Shown piece after piece: positions 34,411 to 44,392 of a DNA stretch of 64,000 bases (positions are counted from its first letter, which is position 1; each line of letters opens with the position of its first letter). Position numbers and translations under genes: made by a program. Origin of the DNA: Escallonia rubra (Eukaryota > Streptophyta > Magnoliopsida > Escalloniales > Escalloniaceae); assembly GCA_033065855.1 (NCBI GenBank), contig JAVXUO010003225.1:310001-374000 (forward strand). The letters are read 5' to 3'. The notes below the pieces were generated by a model. It was not told the origin of the DNA. It saw nothing but the letters and a program-made list of their open reading frames with translations, and made no database searches.

Positions 34411-36190
34411 GGTCTCGTCTACTCAATTAGTTGAGTAGAGGCTTTAAAAGTGCTCGTCTACTCGGCTAGCCGAGTAGAGAACATGGATGTAGTCGTCTTG
34501 CTCGGCTGGTTGAGCAAAGTCTTAAAGGAGCTCGTCTGCTGCGCTGCGCGAGCAGAGAAACAGACTAATGTGCTCGTCGCCTTGTCCTAGCGAGCAGAGG
34601 TTTTAGAGGCTCTAAATGTGTTCATCTGTTCGGCTTGGCGAGCAGAGAAACTGACTCTAATGTGCTCATTTGCTCGGCCTAGCAAGCAGAGGCTTAGAGT
34701 CTCTAAAGGCACTCGTCCACTCGGCTTAACGAGCAGAGAGACCAGCTCTAATGTGCTTGTCTGCTTGGCTTGGTGAGCAGGGAGATTGAGAGGCTCTAAT
34801 GTGTTTGTCTGCTTGGCTTGGTGAGCAGAGACTGAGACCTCGGAGGCAGCTTGTATATTCGGCCGGGTAAGTAGAGGCAGAGGGGTCTAATGTGCTTGTC
34901 TGCTCGGCTTTGCGAGCAGAGGCTTAGACCTCGAGAGCTCTTCTACCCGGCTGGGCGAGTAGCGGCATATGGGTCCAATGTGCTCGTCTGCTCGGTTTTG
35001 CAAGCAGAGGCTTAGATCTTGAATGAAGCTCGTCTACTCGGCTAGAGCAGAGGCATGGTTCTAGTGCGCTCGTCTGCTTTGCAGAGGCTAAGACCAAAGG
35101 CGCTCGTCTACTTGGTTAGAGCAGAGTGGAGACGTGCCAAGGAGGTCGTCTACTCGGCTTGGCCGAGTAGAGACGTATTTATCTGTTCGTCTACTCGGCG
35201 TGGCCGAATGGAGGCGTGTTATGGTGCTCGTCTACTCGGTCTTGCCGAGTGGAGGCGTATCCATCTGCTCGTCTACTCGGCGTGGCCGAATGGAGGCGTG
35301 TTATGGTGCTCGTCTACTCGGTCTTGCCGAGTAGAGGCGTGTTATGGTGCTCGTCTACTCGGTCTTGCCGAGTAGAGGCGTATCCATATGCTCGTCTACT
35401 CGGCGTGGCCGAATAGAGGCGTGTTATGGTGCTCGTCTACTCGGTCTTGCCGAGTAGAGGCGTATCCATCTGCTCGTCTACTCGGCGTGGCCGAATAGAG
35501 GCGTGTTATGGTGCTCGTCTACTCGGTCTTGCCGAGTAGAGGCGTATCCATCTGCTCGTCTACTCGGCGTGGCCGAATAGAGGCGTGTTATGGTGCTCGT
35601 CTACTCGGTCTTGCCGAGTAGAGGCGTATCCATCTGCTCGTCTACTCGGCGTGGCCGAATAGAGGCGTGTTATGGTGCTCGTCTACTCGGTCTTACCGAG
35701 TGGAGGCGTATCCATCTGCTCGTCTACTCGGCGTGGCCGAATAGAGGCGTGTTATGGTGCTCGTCTACTCGGTCTTACCGAGTGGAGGCGTATCCATCTG
35801 CTCGTCTACTCGGCGTGGCCGAATAGAGGCGTGTTATGGTGCTCGTCTACTCGGTCTTGCCGAGTAGAGGCGTGTTATGGTGCTCGTCTACTCGGTCTTG
35901 CCGAGTAGAGGCGTATTATGGTGCTCGTCTACTCGGTCTTGCCGAGTAGAGGCGTATCCATCTGCTCGTCTACTCGGCGTGGCCGAATAGAGGCGTGTTA
36001 TGGTGCTCGTCTACTCGGTCTTGCCGAGTAGAGGCGTATTATGGTGCTCGTCTACTCGGTCTTGCCGAGTAGAGGCGTGGGTCTGTGCGCTCGTCTGCTC
36101 GGCAGAGGCTAAGATCAAAGGTGCTCGTCTACTCGGTTAGAGCAGAGGCCTTCATGGCTTCTTTACTCAACTTGGTCGAGTAAAGAGCTA
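34411..36190. repeat. Hairpin repeat array inside the LARD element
   Basis: About 1.8 kb of units, each of which is ctcgtct plus an inverted repeat. The homogenised core (35140-36080) has roughly 23 units of 41 bp, many in an 82-bp two-unit period. One type has CTACTCGGtcttgCCGAGTAG followed by aggcgtatccatctg; the other has tactcggcgtggccgaata followed by gaggcgtgttatggtg. Outside the core the units are diverged but most still fold: CTACTCAATTAGTTGAGTAG (34419-34438), CTACTCGGCTAGCCGAGTAG (34458-34477), TTGCTC/GAGCAA (34498-34517), CTTTACTC/GAGTAAAG (36161-36185). The open frames across the core arise because 82 bp times three is in frame; they are not genes. Confidence 0.85.
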
Positions 36191-38339
36191 GGAATCCGAA
36201 GGATCTCTATTCGGTTTAACGAGCAGAGAGGTAGGAGTCCATTAGAGTACCTGTTACTCCAACGAGTGAGAGCTAGGAATCAAAAAGAGCATGTTTGCTC
36301 TACGAGGCTTACATGACTCCTTAAGAAAGGAGTATGAGTGCTTAGTTGGACCAATGTTTAAGCGACCCTATATTGAGATGAGGCCGGATGCCCGGCTAAA
36401 CCAACGCATATGTCCTTACTGAAGGTGCGCCAAATGATTAATGGCACTGTGATGATGAGCTTCTCAAATAATTGATCATGAGCGGCTAAAGTACAGTTAA
36501 GGTACTAATGAGTGAGCCTTGTAATATCTCTTTTTTAGGCTATTTTTATTTCTGGAATGACGACGTTCCTCGTCATTTAGAAAAGGCGTGTGGTCATTAT
36601 AACGGTTTTGGTTATTCTCGTGATGCACAAGGCAAGATTAAATTTTTTTTTTTAATTCACCGCTCGGGTGACCTTGGACGTTGGTTGCAAAAGCTCTCAG
36701 CGTAATGATGATGAGGTTAGGTGAGGCATCAATGCATAGGTTGTCGTTGACAAGTGATGGTTTATAGTGCTCGGTAAATTCGAGAGGGACGATTGACCAA
36801 GGCTTGAAACTACTTGATAGATTCTTACATGGCATGAGTGGTGATGAGCTGGTCATGCTGCTCAGCCATCGTATGAGGGGGAGTGGAGGTTTCGTGCGAG
36901 AGTGGTCATAGTCTCATATACATATGGAACCCCCCTGACTAAGAAGGCATAGATGCAATTATGGCGTCTTAGTCATTGTGTAGGGCATGCTTTACAAAAC
37001 ATACATAGTCTGTCAGCTTAAGAGGACACACATGGAAAAGCTAGAGGATCATAGCTTGTTCGCATGTCCGAACGAGAAGATAAAGCTATGGGACCATGAT
37101 CTGTTGAAACAATGTCTGCTCAAAACGTCACCGGATGAGTAATAAAGATAGTGTCAATATACTGTTCGGGTATGTGCAACAATCTCTGGCAACTCTGGCA
37201 AGTAAGGCCATTGATTTGCTGGTTGCACAAGCACGAGCTATCTGTGAACCAAGAAGACATCCAAGAGTTTGTGTGTGGTCCTCTTGTACAAACCTTCTTG
37301 TATAGTGAAAATCCTCTTTGGTCCAAGCGTGCCTATTGTGTATGTGTGTGTGAGTCATGGAGACTAAGGGAACTCCACACCAAAAAAGGAGGCAATGAGT
37401 GTTGGTGAGGTACTTGCCAACGGGACCGACAAGTTTTGGGGCAAAGGGCTGACTTAGACGACCATCGGGTTGGCTTGTCTAGGTGCCGCACGACTCTCGG
37501 GCGTGAGTGCGAGTCCCGGGCCCACGACTCTCTCGGGGCGTGACAATGGTATTAGCTACCAAATGTACTGGCGATGTTTTTAGCATAGGCATGCAATGCT
37601 CTCAGAGCTACCAGATTGCTAGTAGCGTGCGCCTCTCTGCTACTCAAGTCAGCTTGTTACGTCAAACCAACATGATGATACAGCTCAAGCTTTATGCGTA
37701 ACTAAAGCCATAAAGGGTTGTGAACTTGTTTTTCACTTATGAAATGGTTTGCATGCCACTGATGGAAGTCTAGGGATGCAGTATAAACCTTTGTAATAGA
37801 AAAAACATCACGGAAAAATATAGCAAGGGAGCATATGAGCTGATTAAGGTACCTATATTTTAACACTGAGATATGAACAATAATCATGCTATGTGACACT
37901 ATTACTACCTTGTCCGTTTAGACAGTTGGGTTGTGTCGTATTGCGTGACGCAAGTGAAGCATAATAGTAAATTATAAGCACTCAGATGGCCTGAAGGCGC
38001 TTCGCCAATTGAAGCAATTGGGCGACGCTAGACCAAGAAATAAATAGGTCTAGGTTAAAGTATTTATGTAATATGCAGGCATATGTTAAGCGCGTCGACA
38101 CTTAAAATTATAGCCGTTGCGTATTACGTCGTGTAGAAAGAAACATGTGTATACAGTTTTTAGCGATGGATATGACTATTCATGCATACATTTTAAAGAA
38201 GCAAATATGCATAAATACATCGCCAAATAAGATTTAAATAAATCTTGATTGTGGGCTTTAATCATAAAGATGCATAATTATGCGATAAATGCATAAATTA
38301 GGATTTTATAATTTAAAGGAACAACATCACCTGGCTTCA
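36191..38339. other. LARD interior, no coding sense
   Basis: No retrotransposon domain on either strand. Bases 36240-36520 are weakly related to the array flank. A short GC-rich block at 37410-37560 (cgggaccgac, gcacgactctcgggcg, gagtcccgggcccacgactctc) contains repeated cgactctc words. Confidence 0.5.
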
Positions 38340-40030
38340 GTTACTTTTTCACGAATAGTGGTAGCTCTAGCGTTGCCATAGTGCCGCCGTGAAGGGAACC
38401 TCCATCTTTGACGATTGGGTTCCGGCCAGCAACTGATCTGTCAGATCTGGTCACGTCCTCTCCATGGACGCCGAAGGTCGCGCCTCTGGTGGCTGTGACG
38501 GTGGAGTCTGTCGCTAGTGGGAGCTCTAGCGTTGCCATAGTGCCGCCGTGAAGGGAACGGCGAGCGTCGCGGCCGGCGGAGGCGTGAGGGTCAGATTAGC
38601 GTGGACCCTTCGCCGGCGTTGTGTAAGTCCACGTCGATTGAATTTGGAAGGTCACCGAAGGGGCAGCCGTACTATGGTGTGGCCGTGGCGCCGATCTGTT
38701 GCCTCGGCGGTGGCGCTGATGCTGGCACGATTGTGATAGGCCGATGAAAGAGTCATCGCTGTGGTGCCTAGCTCTGTGTTGCTTGTCATTACGGTGGAGA
38801 GGATCTGGCGGATCTGGCGAGCGACGGTGAGATGGCAACGTGACGGCGTTGTCGCGGTGGTGGTGTCTCGACGGCGCGGGTTTTCTGGTGGCGCTGCTGT
38901 GGCATCCTCCTCTTCTCTTTCTTTTCATTTTTTCTGAATGTTGCCTTCGCTGTTCCAGCGGCCTCACGGCGGTGGTCGGCCGCGACTGTTATGGCGATTG
39001 GGCACGAGTGAGGTGGCGATGGTAGATCAGGCAGCCCCTACTGGTGGCGACATCGGGGCTTGGCCGAAAATAGAGCGCGATGTCAGGGAGCTGTGGTGAA
39101 GCGGCGCCGTCGCCGTTAGCTTGTGGTGACCGGCACGACATCGTTGATGGTTGCGGGTTTCGACCCTTGATGTGACAGTGATGTGGCGGTTGCCTGGCGG
39201 TGTTGGTGAAACCACTAGAGGACGGTGCCGTGGTTAATGATTTAGGGGTTTAGACGACTCGTTGAAGTTGGTCGTGGTTGCAGAGACGATGGCCCTTTTG
39301 GCTGAGGCCGTGGTGCCGTGGAGTTGGCCGGAGTGGTGCAACGGCGGATCTGGCATCCCTTGGTCGCGAGGCTGAGACGGCAATGGTGCTGCCAGTATCA
39401 TTGGAGTCGACTGGACGGATGGGTGGCCGCTGCAATAATGGGCCGAACCTGGCGGCGATGCCTCAGAAAATTGCTGCATCGTGTATCTCGACGGCTTGGT
39501 GGTTGCGCCGATAAGCCTCGGCACTGCTTCTTCCTATTCTGAATTATTATTATTTTTTATTGCGATGGTGCGCCATCGTAAAAGGCCGCAGTTGTGCAAT
39601 TGGTTGATACTCCGGTTGCGACGCTTCTTTTGGCAGCGTCGCTGGCACGATGTCGCAGATTATGACGGTGAGACATCGGGGGTTTGAACGATGATTGGGC
39701 GATGCGATTGTTAGGGTGCGACGCTACTGGTCGCAAAAGCAGTGGGTTGGTGGCCGAAGAAGAAGGCACCTTGTGGATTTTTTCGGCACTGCTGATGTTG
39801 TTGCCGGTGGATGATCGTGCACATGCATTAATGATGGCAGTGGAGGCTGCTTCCAGGCGGCGGTCGTGGCTTCATAGGAACATCATTGGGTTTTGATGCC
39901 GTTAATGACCACTGGTGGTATGCTGACCGCCGCGATTGCCGCCCGGTGCTGCGGACGATATTTCAGCTGGCGTTCTGTACTCCTTTGCGTTTCGTCGTTG
40001 ACATGTTTGCTAGGTCTGTTTGGCTAGTCG
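38340..40030. other. GC-rich, GTGG-triplet-rich LARD segment with a 43-bp direct repeat
   Basis: The sequence is rich in ggcg, gtggcg and tggtg words, strongly unlike the AT-rich surroundings. A block gctctagcgttgccatagtgccgccgtgaagggaac occurs at about 38363-38399 and again at about 38524-38558. Open frames on both strands are low-complexity Arg/His/Pro readings. No Gag domain was recognised even though this is the Gag position for a minus-strand element. Confidence 0.5.
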
Positions 40031-40048
40031 GTCCCACGGATGGCGCCA
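40031..40048 (-). other. Primer binding site of the LARD element
   Basis: On the minus strand TGGCGCCATCCGTGGGAC lies three bases inside the LTR at 40052. TGGCGCC followed by a TGTGG-like stretch is common in plant gypsy elements. Confidence 0.75.
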
Positions 40049-40051
40049 AAA

Positions 40052-40487
40052 TGTTGTGGCCAAAAATTGACCGGGACCGAATGAGCACACGAGCAAACCT
40101 GCAAAGCACAACACGAGCAAACGGTGACGCGCCGGGACCCCGGAGGGGGCTCCGGCGGAGAGTCTCCGATGCTTAAGTCAGTAAGCATTTTTGAGAGAGT
40201 ATCTGAAAATATTATAAAGTGTCAGAACTTACCATTTTCCTCCCCTTCACTTCCATTTTATAGGAATGTATTAAAGAGTCTGTTACTTGACATAATGGGT
40301 AGTTATCCTAATTAGTGGGAGGTTACCAGGATTTAAAGGGCAGTTATTGCTCATAATGAAATAGTGGGATAGTGGAAAGGTGGGCAAGTGCCACTCCCAC
40401 ATCTCTAAGAATCAAGGAGCAGTTTTGGTGCCGTCTGATGGTGACAAGTGTCACCTTCCCGTTGGTGGGTATTTTTTACCCATATCA
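40052..40487 (-). repeat. Right LTR (5' LTR on the minus strand)
   Basis: Same ends and length as 33853-34288. The three differences lie within the first 60 bases (a/t, g/a and g/a between the copies); the remaining sequence looks identical. Confidence 0.9.
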
Positions 40488-42127
40488 ATAATATAAAAGC
40501 CGAGTTCTTCACTGGAATTCTCTTCTCTGGTTAACTCTGAGGTTACATTGAATCTGAACTTCTACTTCACTTATTAATGTTCCGAGAGGTTACCTTAAAT
40601 CTGGACTTCTACTTCACTTATTATTGTTACAATTATGACTTTTAATGCGTTCTCATCATTGCTATTGCAATTAAGAAGCGGAAAACAAAGGGACAATAAT
40701 TAGTGCATTATTATTGTTACAATTAATCTAAATTTCTAATCTACTACATTTTGACTTCTAATATCGTTTTATTATTACTATTCAAATTAAGAAGCCAAAA
40801 ACTGCCTAATCTGCTTCCTTATCAACTGTTTTCCTCTTTAAAGTAGATGGTTAGACTTCTACTACTCTAATACTCTTCCCAAAGAGCCAATATGTCACTC
40901 TTTTGGAACCCAAAAGGAAGAGCTTCTTCAATCTAAAGCAGATGGTTAGACTTCTACTCAGCAAAGAAATTAAAACTTCTTCACTCAATCTCCCTTTCCT
41001 CCACCGCACACATAGTCTTTGTGCTCCACATTTAGATAAGTGATTTCTTAATACTATGTCTTATTATAGACAAGTTTTCTTTTTTCTTTTATTATAGTTC
41101 TCTAGAGTAGGGTGATGTTCCTAAGATTGTTCAAATTAGATGGTGATAGTGTCATATGTTAGGGGAGTATTTATAGTTTTGAACATAAGTAGCGGCGGTT
41201 TTCTTTTTCTAGCCTAGGGTTGTTTTCAACTTTTTATAATACTTTCAAAATTAGTATCACACTAAAAAGAGATCTTTAAATTGTAAATTTTTGCACATTG
41301 TATATATGTGCCCTACTTTTCAACTAAACCATTGCACTTTTACCGCTAGCAAGCTGTGTGTTGAAGTACAAAATTAAAACACATCTTTAGCCACGGTGTA
41401 TATAAATGGGCTTGGTATTAACAAAAAAGTGTCTAATGGGATTGTGCTAACAAAGTACATTCTTCTTATGGCTAATGGATTATGCTGACTTTTTAGCTAA
41501 TACTTTCTCTTATAGGCAAACAAATATAATTTTCTAAATCCTTAGTTGACAAGATAAAAGAATGAAAAGGAAGTATTAGGCAACTTATAAGAATCTATTC
41601 TAGAGATCAGACTACTCAAAGGATATTGTTTATGCCATGCATTTGGTTCCGGTTTAAATCACCATATGTCAGGCATTACGTTGTTGATTCCGTTAATTAA
41701 TTGAAATATATTTGAGTAACCATTTATACTTTTCTCGAAAGCTGAGAAACGCCCCCATTTGCCTCTCACATAGCACAAGGTAAGTTTTTAAGGAATCTTA
41801 TCTTCCAACCTTTATCGTGAGTTTACAAGTTTTATGCATCAATCTTCTAAGGTTAACATGTTATACTCAATTTGGACCAAATCTTTCTAAATTGAACTTT
41901 AAAATGGTTTTGAGAATGTTTAGTAGATAAATTCTAAAAAGCTGAGAGTGGTCAATAAAAGAAATAAAAAGGTAAATGAGTTTTAAGATGAGTCTTAACC
42001 TTCATTGGATGATTCAAACACTGATAGTTGTTCTGATGTGGTTTTTGCAACGTAGGGGGTCGATGGTAATAGACTAACAGTTAAGTAATGGTAGTTTCAA
42101 CAGGAACGGTGGCGACGTAAAAGGTGT
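40488..42127. other. Intergenic, AT-rich, with small local duplications
   Basis: At 40540-40640 a block gaggttac...acttctacttcacttatta is repeated about 58 bases later, and a tattgttacaatta...aattaagaagc block is repeated at 40620-40795. No gene was recognised. Confidence 0.45.
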
Positions 42128-42135
42128 GGTACATG

Positions 42136-43394
42136 CAGAGGCGGAGGCAGCAGGTAGCACAGGGGGGCACGTGCCCACCTACTGCCACCGGAATCCTCGA
42201 TAGTCCATATACAGATTCCCACTACTTCAGTAATGGTGCCCCTTTTCCTGTACAGCCACCAGCATACAGTCGAAGACCAAGGCAGGTGGACTTTCCACCT
42301 CCACCGCTCAATACATCACCGGCCTCTGGCAAACGCAATTCGAAGTGGAAGAGATGGCCTTCATTGAATATAATCATAGAGATGATGTTCATAGCGTACA
42401 CGTAGTTTTGTACCCAAAGTAAACTTGTCGTCTCATACTCAGATGCGGGATTACCAATGTCGCAATTGGAATTAGGAACGGAAATGGCATTATCATTACT
42501 GTTGCTAAAGCCAGGAGTCCACCTGAGAAGGCAAGTTTACTGCTGCTAAAGCCAGAAGTAAGTTGAACGTACATGCCAACATTTCAGATCCCTCTTCTTC
42601 CATGTCTCTCTTCCGGTCATCTCATCCTATCATGTTATCTCTTCTCTCTCTACCTCAGTTTTGGTTTCCTTCGCCTTCCTTTAGTTTTTCCATCCTTTCT
42701 TTTTCCTCGTCGTATCTAGCGAAACCCCCAAAATAGAATTCTTACTTCGATCCTCAAGACATGATCTAAAATGGTAAGTGTTAGTTTTCGCTCGTTTTAC
42801 TAATGGCCAAGAAGGTGGTATGCTTTGGTGATGGTTAGTGGGTCTATTGGGGATTTTAGTGAAGTACTGCTTTCTAGGCTAGCAATCTGTACTTCCACAC
42901 TGTAGAATCTGATGAAGAAGTGGAGTAATGGCCGCAGCTCACTCAACCCATTTTCCCTTCATTGGAATAGTTTGAGCCTTGAGTGTTCCTTCAATTTTTG
43001 ACTTCTTAGTAGTTTTGGCAAATACAAATTAGTCCATTGTACCAGGAAAGAGAAATTAAAAAAAGGCATATGCAGATGAATAACATTAAAGTGTCCCCCG
43101 CATTAATAGTTGTTTTCTTTTGTCCGGTTCAACCGATTTGTTGGAAAGCTTTACATAAAGTAAGAAAGCCCGGAGAATAAACTACACAAAATTGGTAGGT
43201 TGCGTGCAAATTAATTTGCAGGCTGAGACATGATATATAAAATGGCAGAGTTATTTCGCCATTGCTGATTTGACGCATGCCCACATGGTGGATCTAAGAA
43301 GCAATTACATATTGATTATAGTTTAGCTTTTGCAATTTTAATTTTTTGATCTACTGGGTGTCCACTTCGTATAAGGTTTCTGGCTCTGCCACTG
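42136..43394. mobile_element. Non-autonomous hAT element (1.26 kb)
   Basis: Left end CAGAGGCGGAGGCAG and right end, on the other strand, CAGTGGCAGAGCCAG are variants of the common plant hAT terminus CAGTGGCGGAGCCAG. The 8-base flanks are ggtacatg (42128-42135) and ggtacata (43395-43402), matching at 7 of 8, as expected for an 8-bp hAT target duplication. No transposase is recognisable inside; the reading frame at 42124-42405 is Pro-rich and not supported as a gene. Confidence 0.75.
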
Positions 43395-43735
43395 GGTACA
43401 TACAATAGTGTCGGCGGGGGTGGTGGTGGTGATGTTAAAGGTGGCAAGGATGCTTCACACGTGATAGTGGTAATTATAGTAGTGGTTGGGGTGACAAGTG
43501 GTAGTGAGACAGTAACGGTGGTGGTCGTCATGATAACAATAACCTGGTGGTAGTGGCAGTAATTGCAATGATGGTCGAAGGTTATGGTGACAATAATGGT
43601 GCTTGTGCTAGGTACAGTAGTGGTGGCAATTGGGTCATGATAACAGTAACCTGATGGTAGTAGCGGTAACTGCAGTGATGATCGATGGTTGTGGTGACAA
43701 TAATGATGCTTTTAGTGGTTTCATTTGGTGATGCT
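43395..43735. repeat. GTG/GGT triplet-rich block
   Basis: About 340 bases rich in ggtggtggt, gtggtag, gatggt, the strand complement of the CAC block at 24478-25310. It contains an internal duplication in which tgataacaataacctggtggtag...gtgacaataatg recurs about 120 bases later (43529 and 43636). The hAT element was inserted at its left edge. Confidence 0.6.
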
Positions 43736-43882
43736 TTTACTTCCTAATTAACAATGTTCTTTGTTTTTAAATAACTAATTCTGATTTTAATGTCTTTGGA
43801 TTTCACAATATTATTATTAATTTTTTATTCAAAACGTAATCAACTATGATAAAATATATAATCAACGAGAATCAAGTTACAA

Positions 43883-43906
43883 TTAGACCCGTGTATTTGC
43901 ACGGAC
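43883..43906 (-). mobile_element. Possible Helitron 3' terminus, minus strand
   Basis: On the minus strand a hairpin CCGTGCAAATACACGG is followed by GT, CTAA (43886-43883) and T. The element body would extend to the right, towards the F-box promoter. No 5' end was found. Confidence 0.4.
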
Positions 43907-43980
43907 TCATTAGCCAGTAGCGCGTGCGGTGATACTTTTGTGAAAATAACACCACCAGTTTCATTAAAATCCCTGCTCCT

Positions 43981-44017
43981 AATGTGTGGAAAAGTAAAGG
44001 ATACTTTTCCACACATT
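43981..44017. repeat. Perfect 16-bp inverted repeat upstream of the F-box gene
   Basis: AATGTGTGGAAAAGTA (43981-43996), loop aagga, then TACTTTTCCACACATT (44002-44017). Both arms match perfectly. It lies about 380 bases before the F-box start codon and could be a cruciform-forming site or the tip of a lost element. Confidence 0.85.
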
Positions 44018-44392
44018 ATCATGGATTACCGTACGGCAGGAGACACTTTTGTTTTAAATGTTTTAGTGTCAAAAAGTGCAACACGCCAAATTCTCTTCTG
44101 GGAAGCATGGGCTACATAGTACAGACTACACAAAAGCATCAAACTCAGCGTAATTCCTCTCTGAAACAGCCACCCTCTTCCTCACACAAATCCACTGCAC
44201 GTCTGCACTCACTCATTCTGATTCCCACCTTTTCTGTGTATTCATGGCATCAGCGGCCTGAGAGTGGTATAAGATAAAATGGGCAGCAGTTACTTGTCAG
44301 ATTTTTCTCTACTGATCACATTGTAAGTCGCTCTTTCCCTCACAACCTTGAAAAAGAATTCATCTTTTCTTGCAACTCTTTCATCTGGAAAA

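Larger units (their letters stand above)
33853..40487 (-). mobile_element. Non-autonomous LTR retrotransposon (LARD type), 6.6 kb, recent
   Basis: Two 436-bp LTRs (33853-34288 and 40052-40487) differ at only 3 positions by eye. Orientation is minus: next to the right LTR, on the minus strand, is TTT then TGGCGCCATCCGTGGGAC, a gypsy-type primer binding site; next to the left LTR is the polypurine tract GGAATGGGGGGCAAA. The 5.8-kb interior has no Gag, protease, reverse transcriptase or integrase on either strand, so it is a large retrotransposon derivative mobilised by another element. It contains the hairpin array (34411-36190) and a GC-rich segment (38340-40000). Flanking five-base target duplications are not evident (tagat left, ataat right). 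Confidence 0.85.

Noticed and set aside
35055..35908. Repeated open frames (STRSCRVEA-type readings) across the hairpin array
   Set aside because: They exist because an 82-bp unit repeated keeps cycling through frames without stops. There is no start context or known domain, and the array lies in a retrotransposon interior.
34411..36190. CRISPR-like look of regularly spaced palindromic repeats
   Set aside because: Spacers are not unique but repeat as two types, the genome is a plant, and no cas genes are present. The units are homogenised tandem repeats.
38596..38967. Arg/His-rich minus-strand frame as a Gag protein of the LARD
   Set aside because: No capsid motif or zinc knuckle was found; composition reflects GTGG/CCAC repeats.
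42124..42405. Pro-rich 93-codon frame as a gene
   Set aside because: It starts outside and crosses the left hAT terminus, and no family is recognisable.
44348..44392. Upstream extension of the F-box protein (15 codons)
   Set aside because: It begins with TTG, not ATG. The ATG at 44393 directly precedes the F-box.
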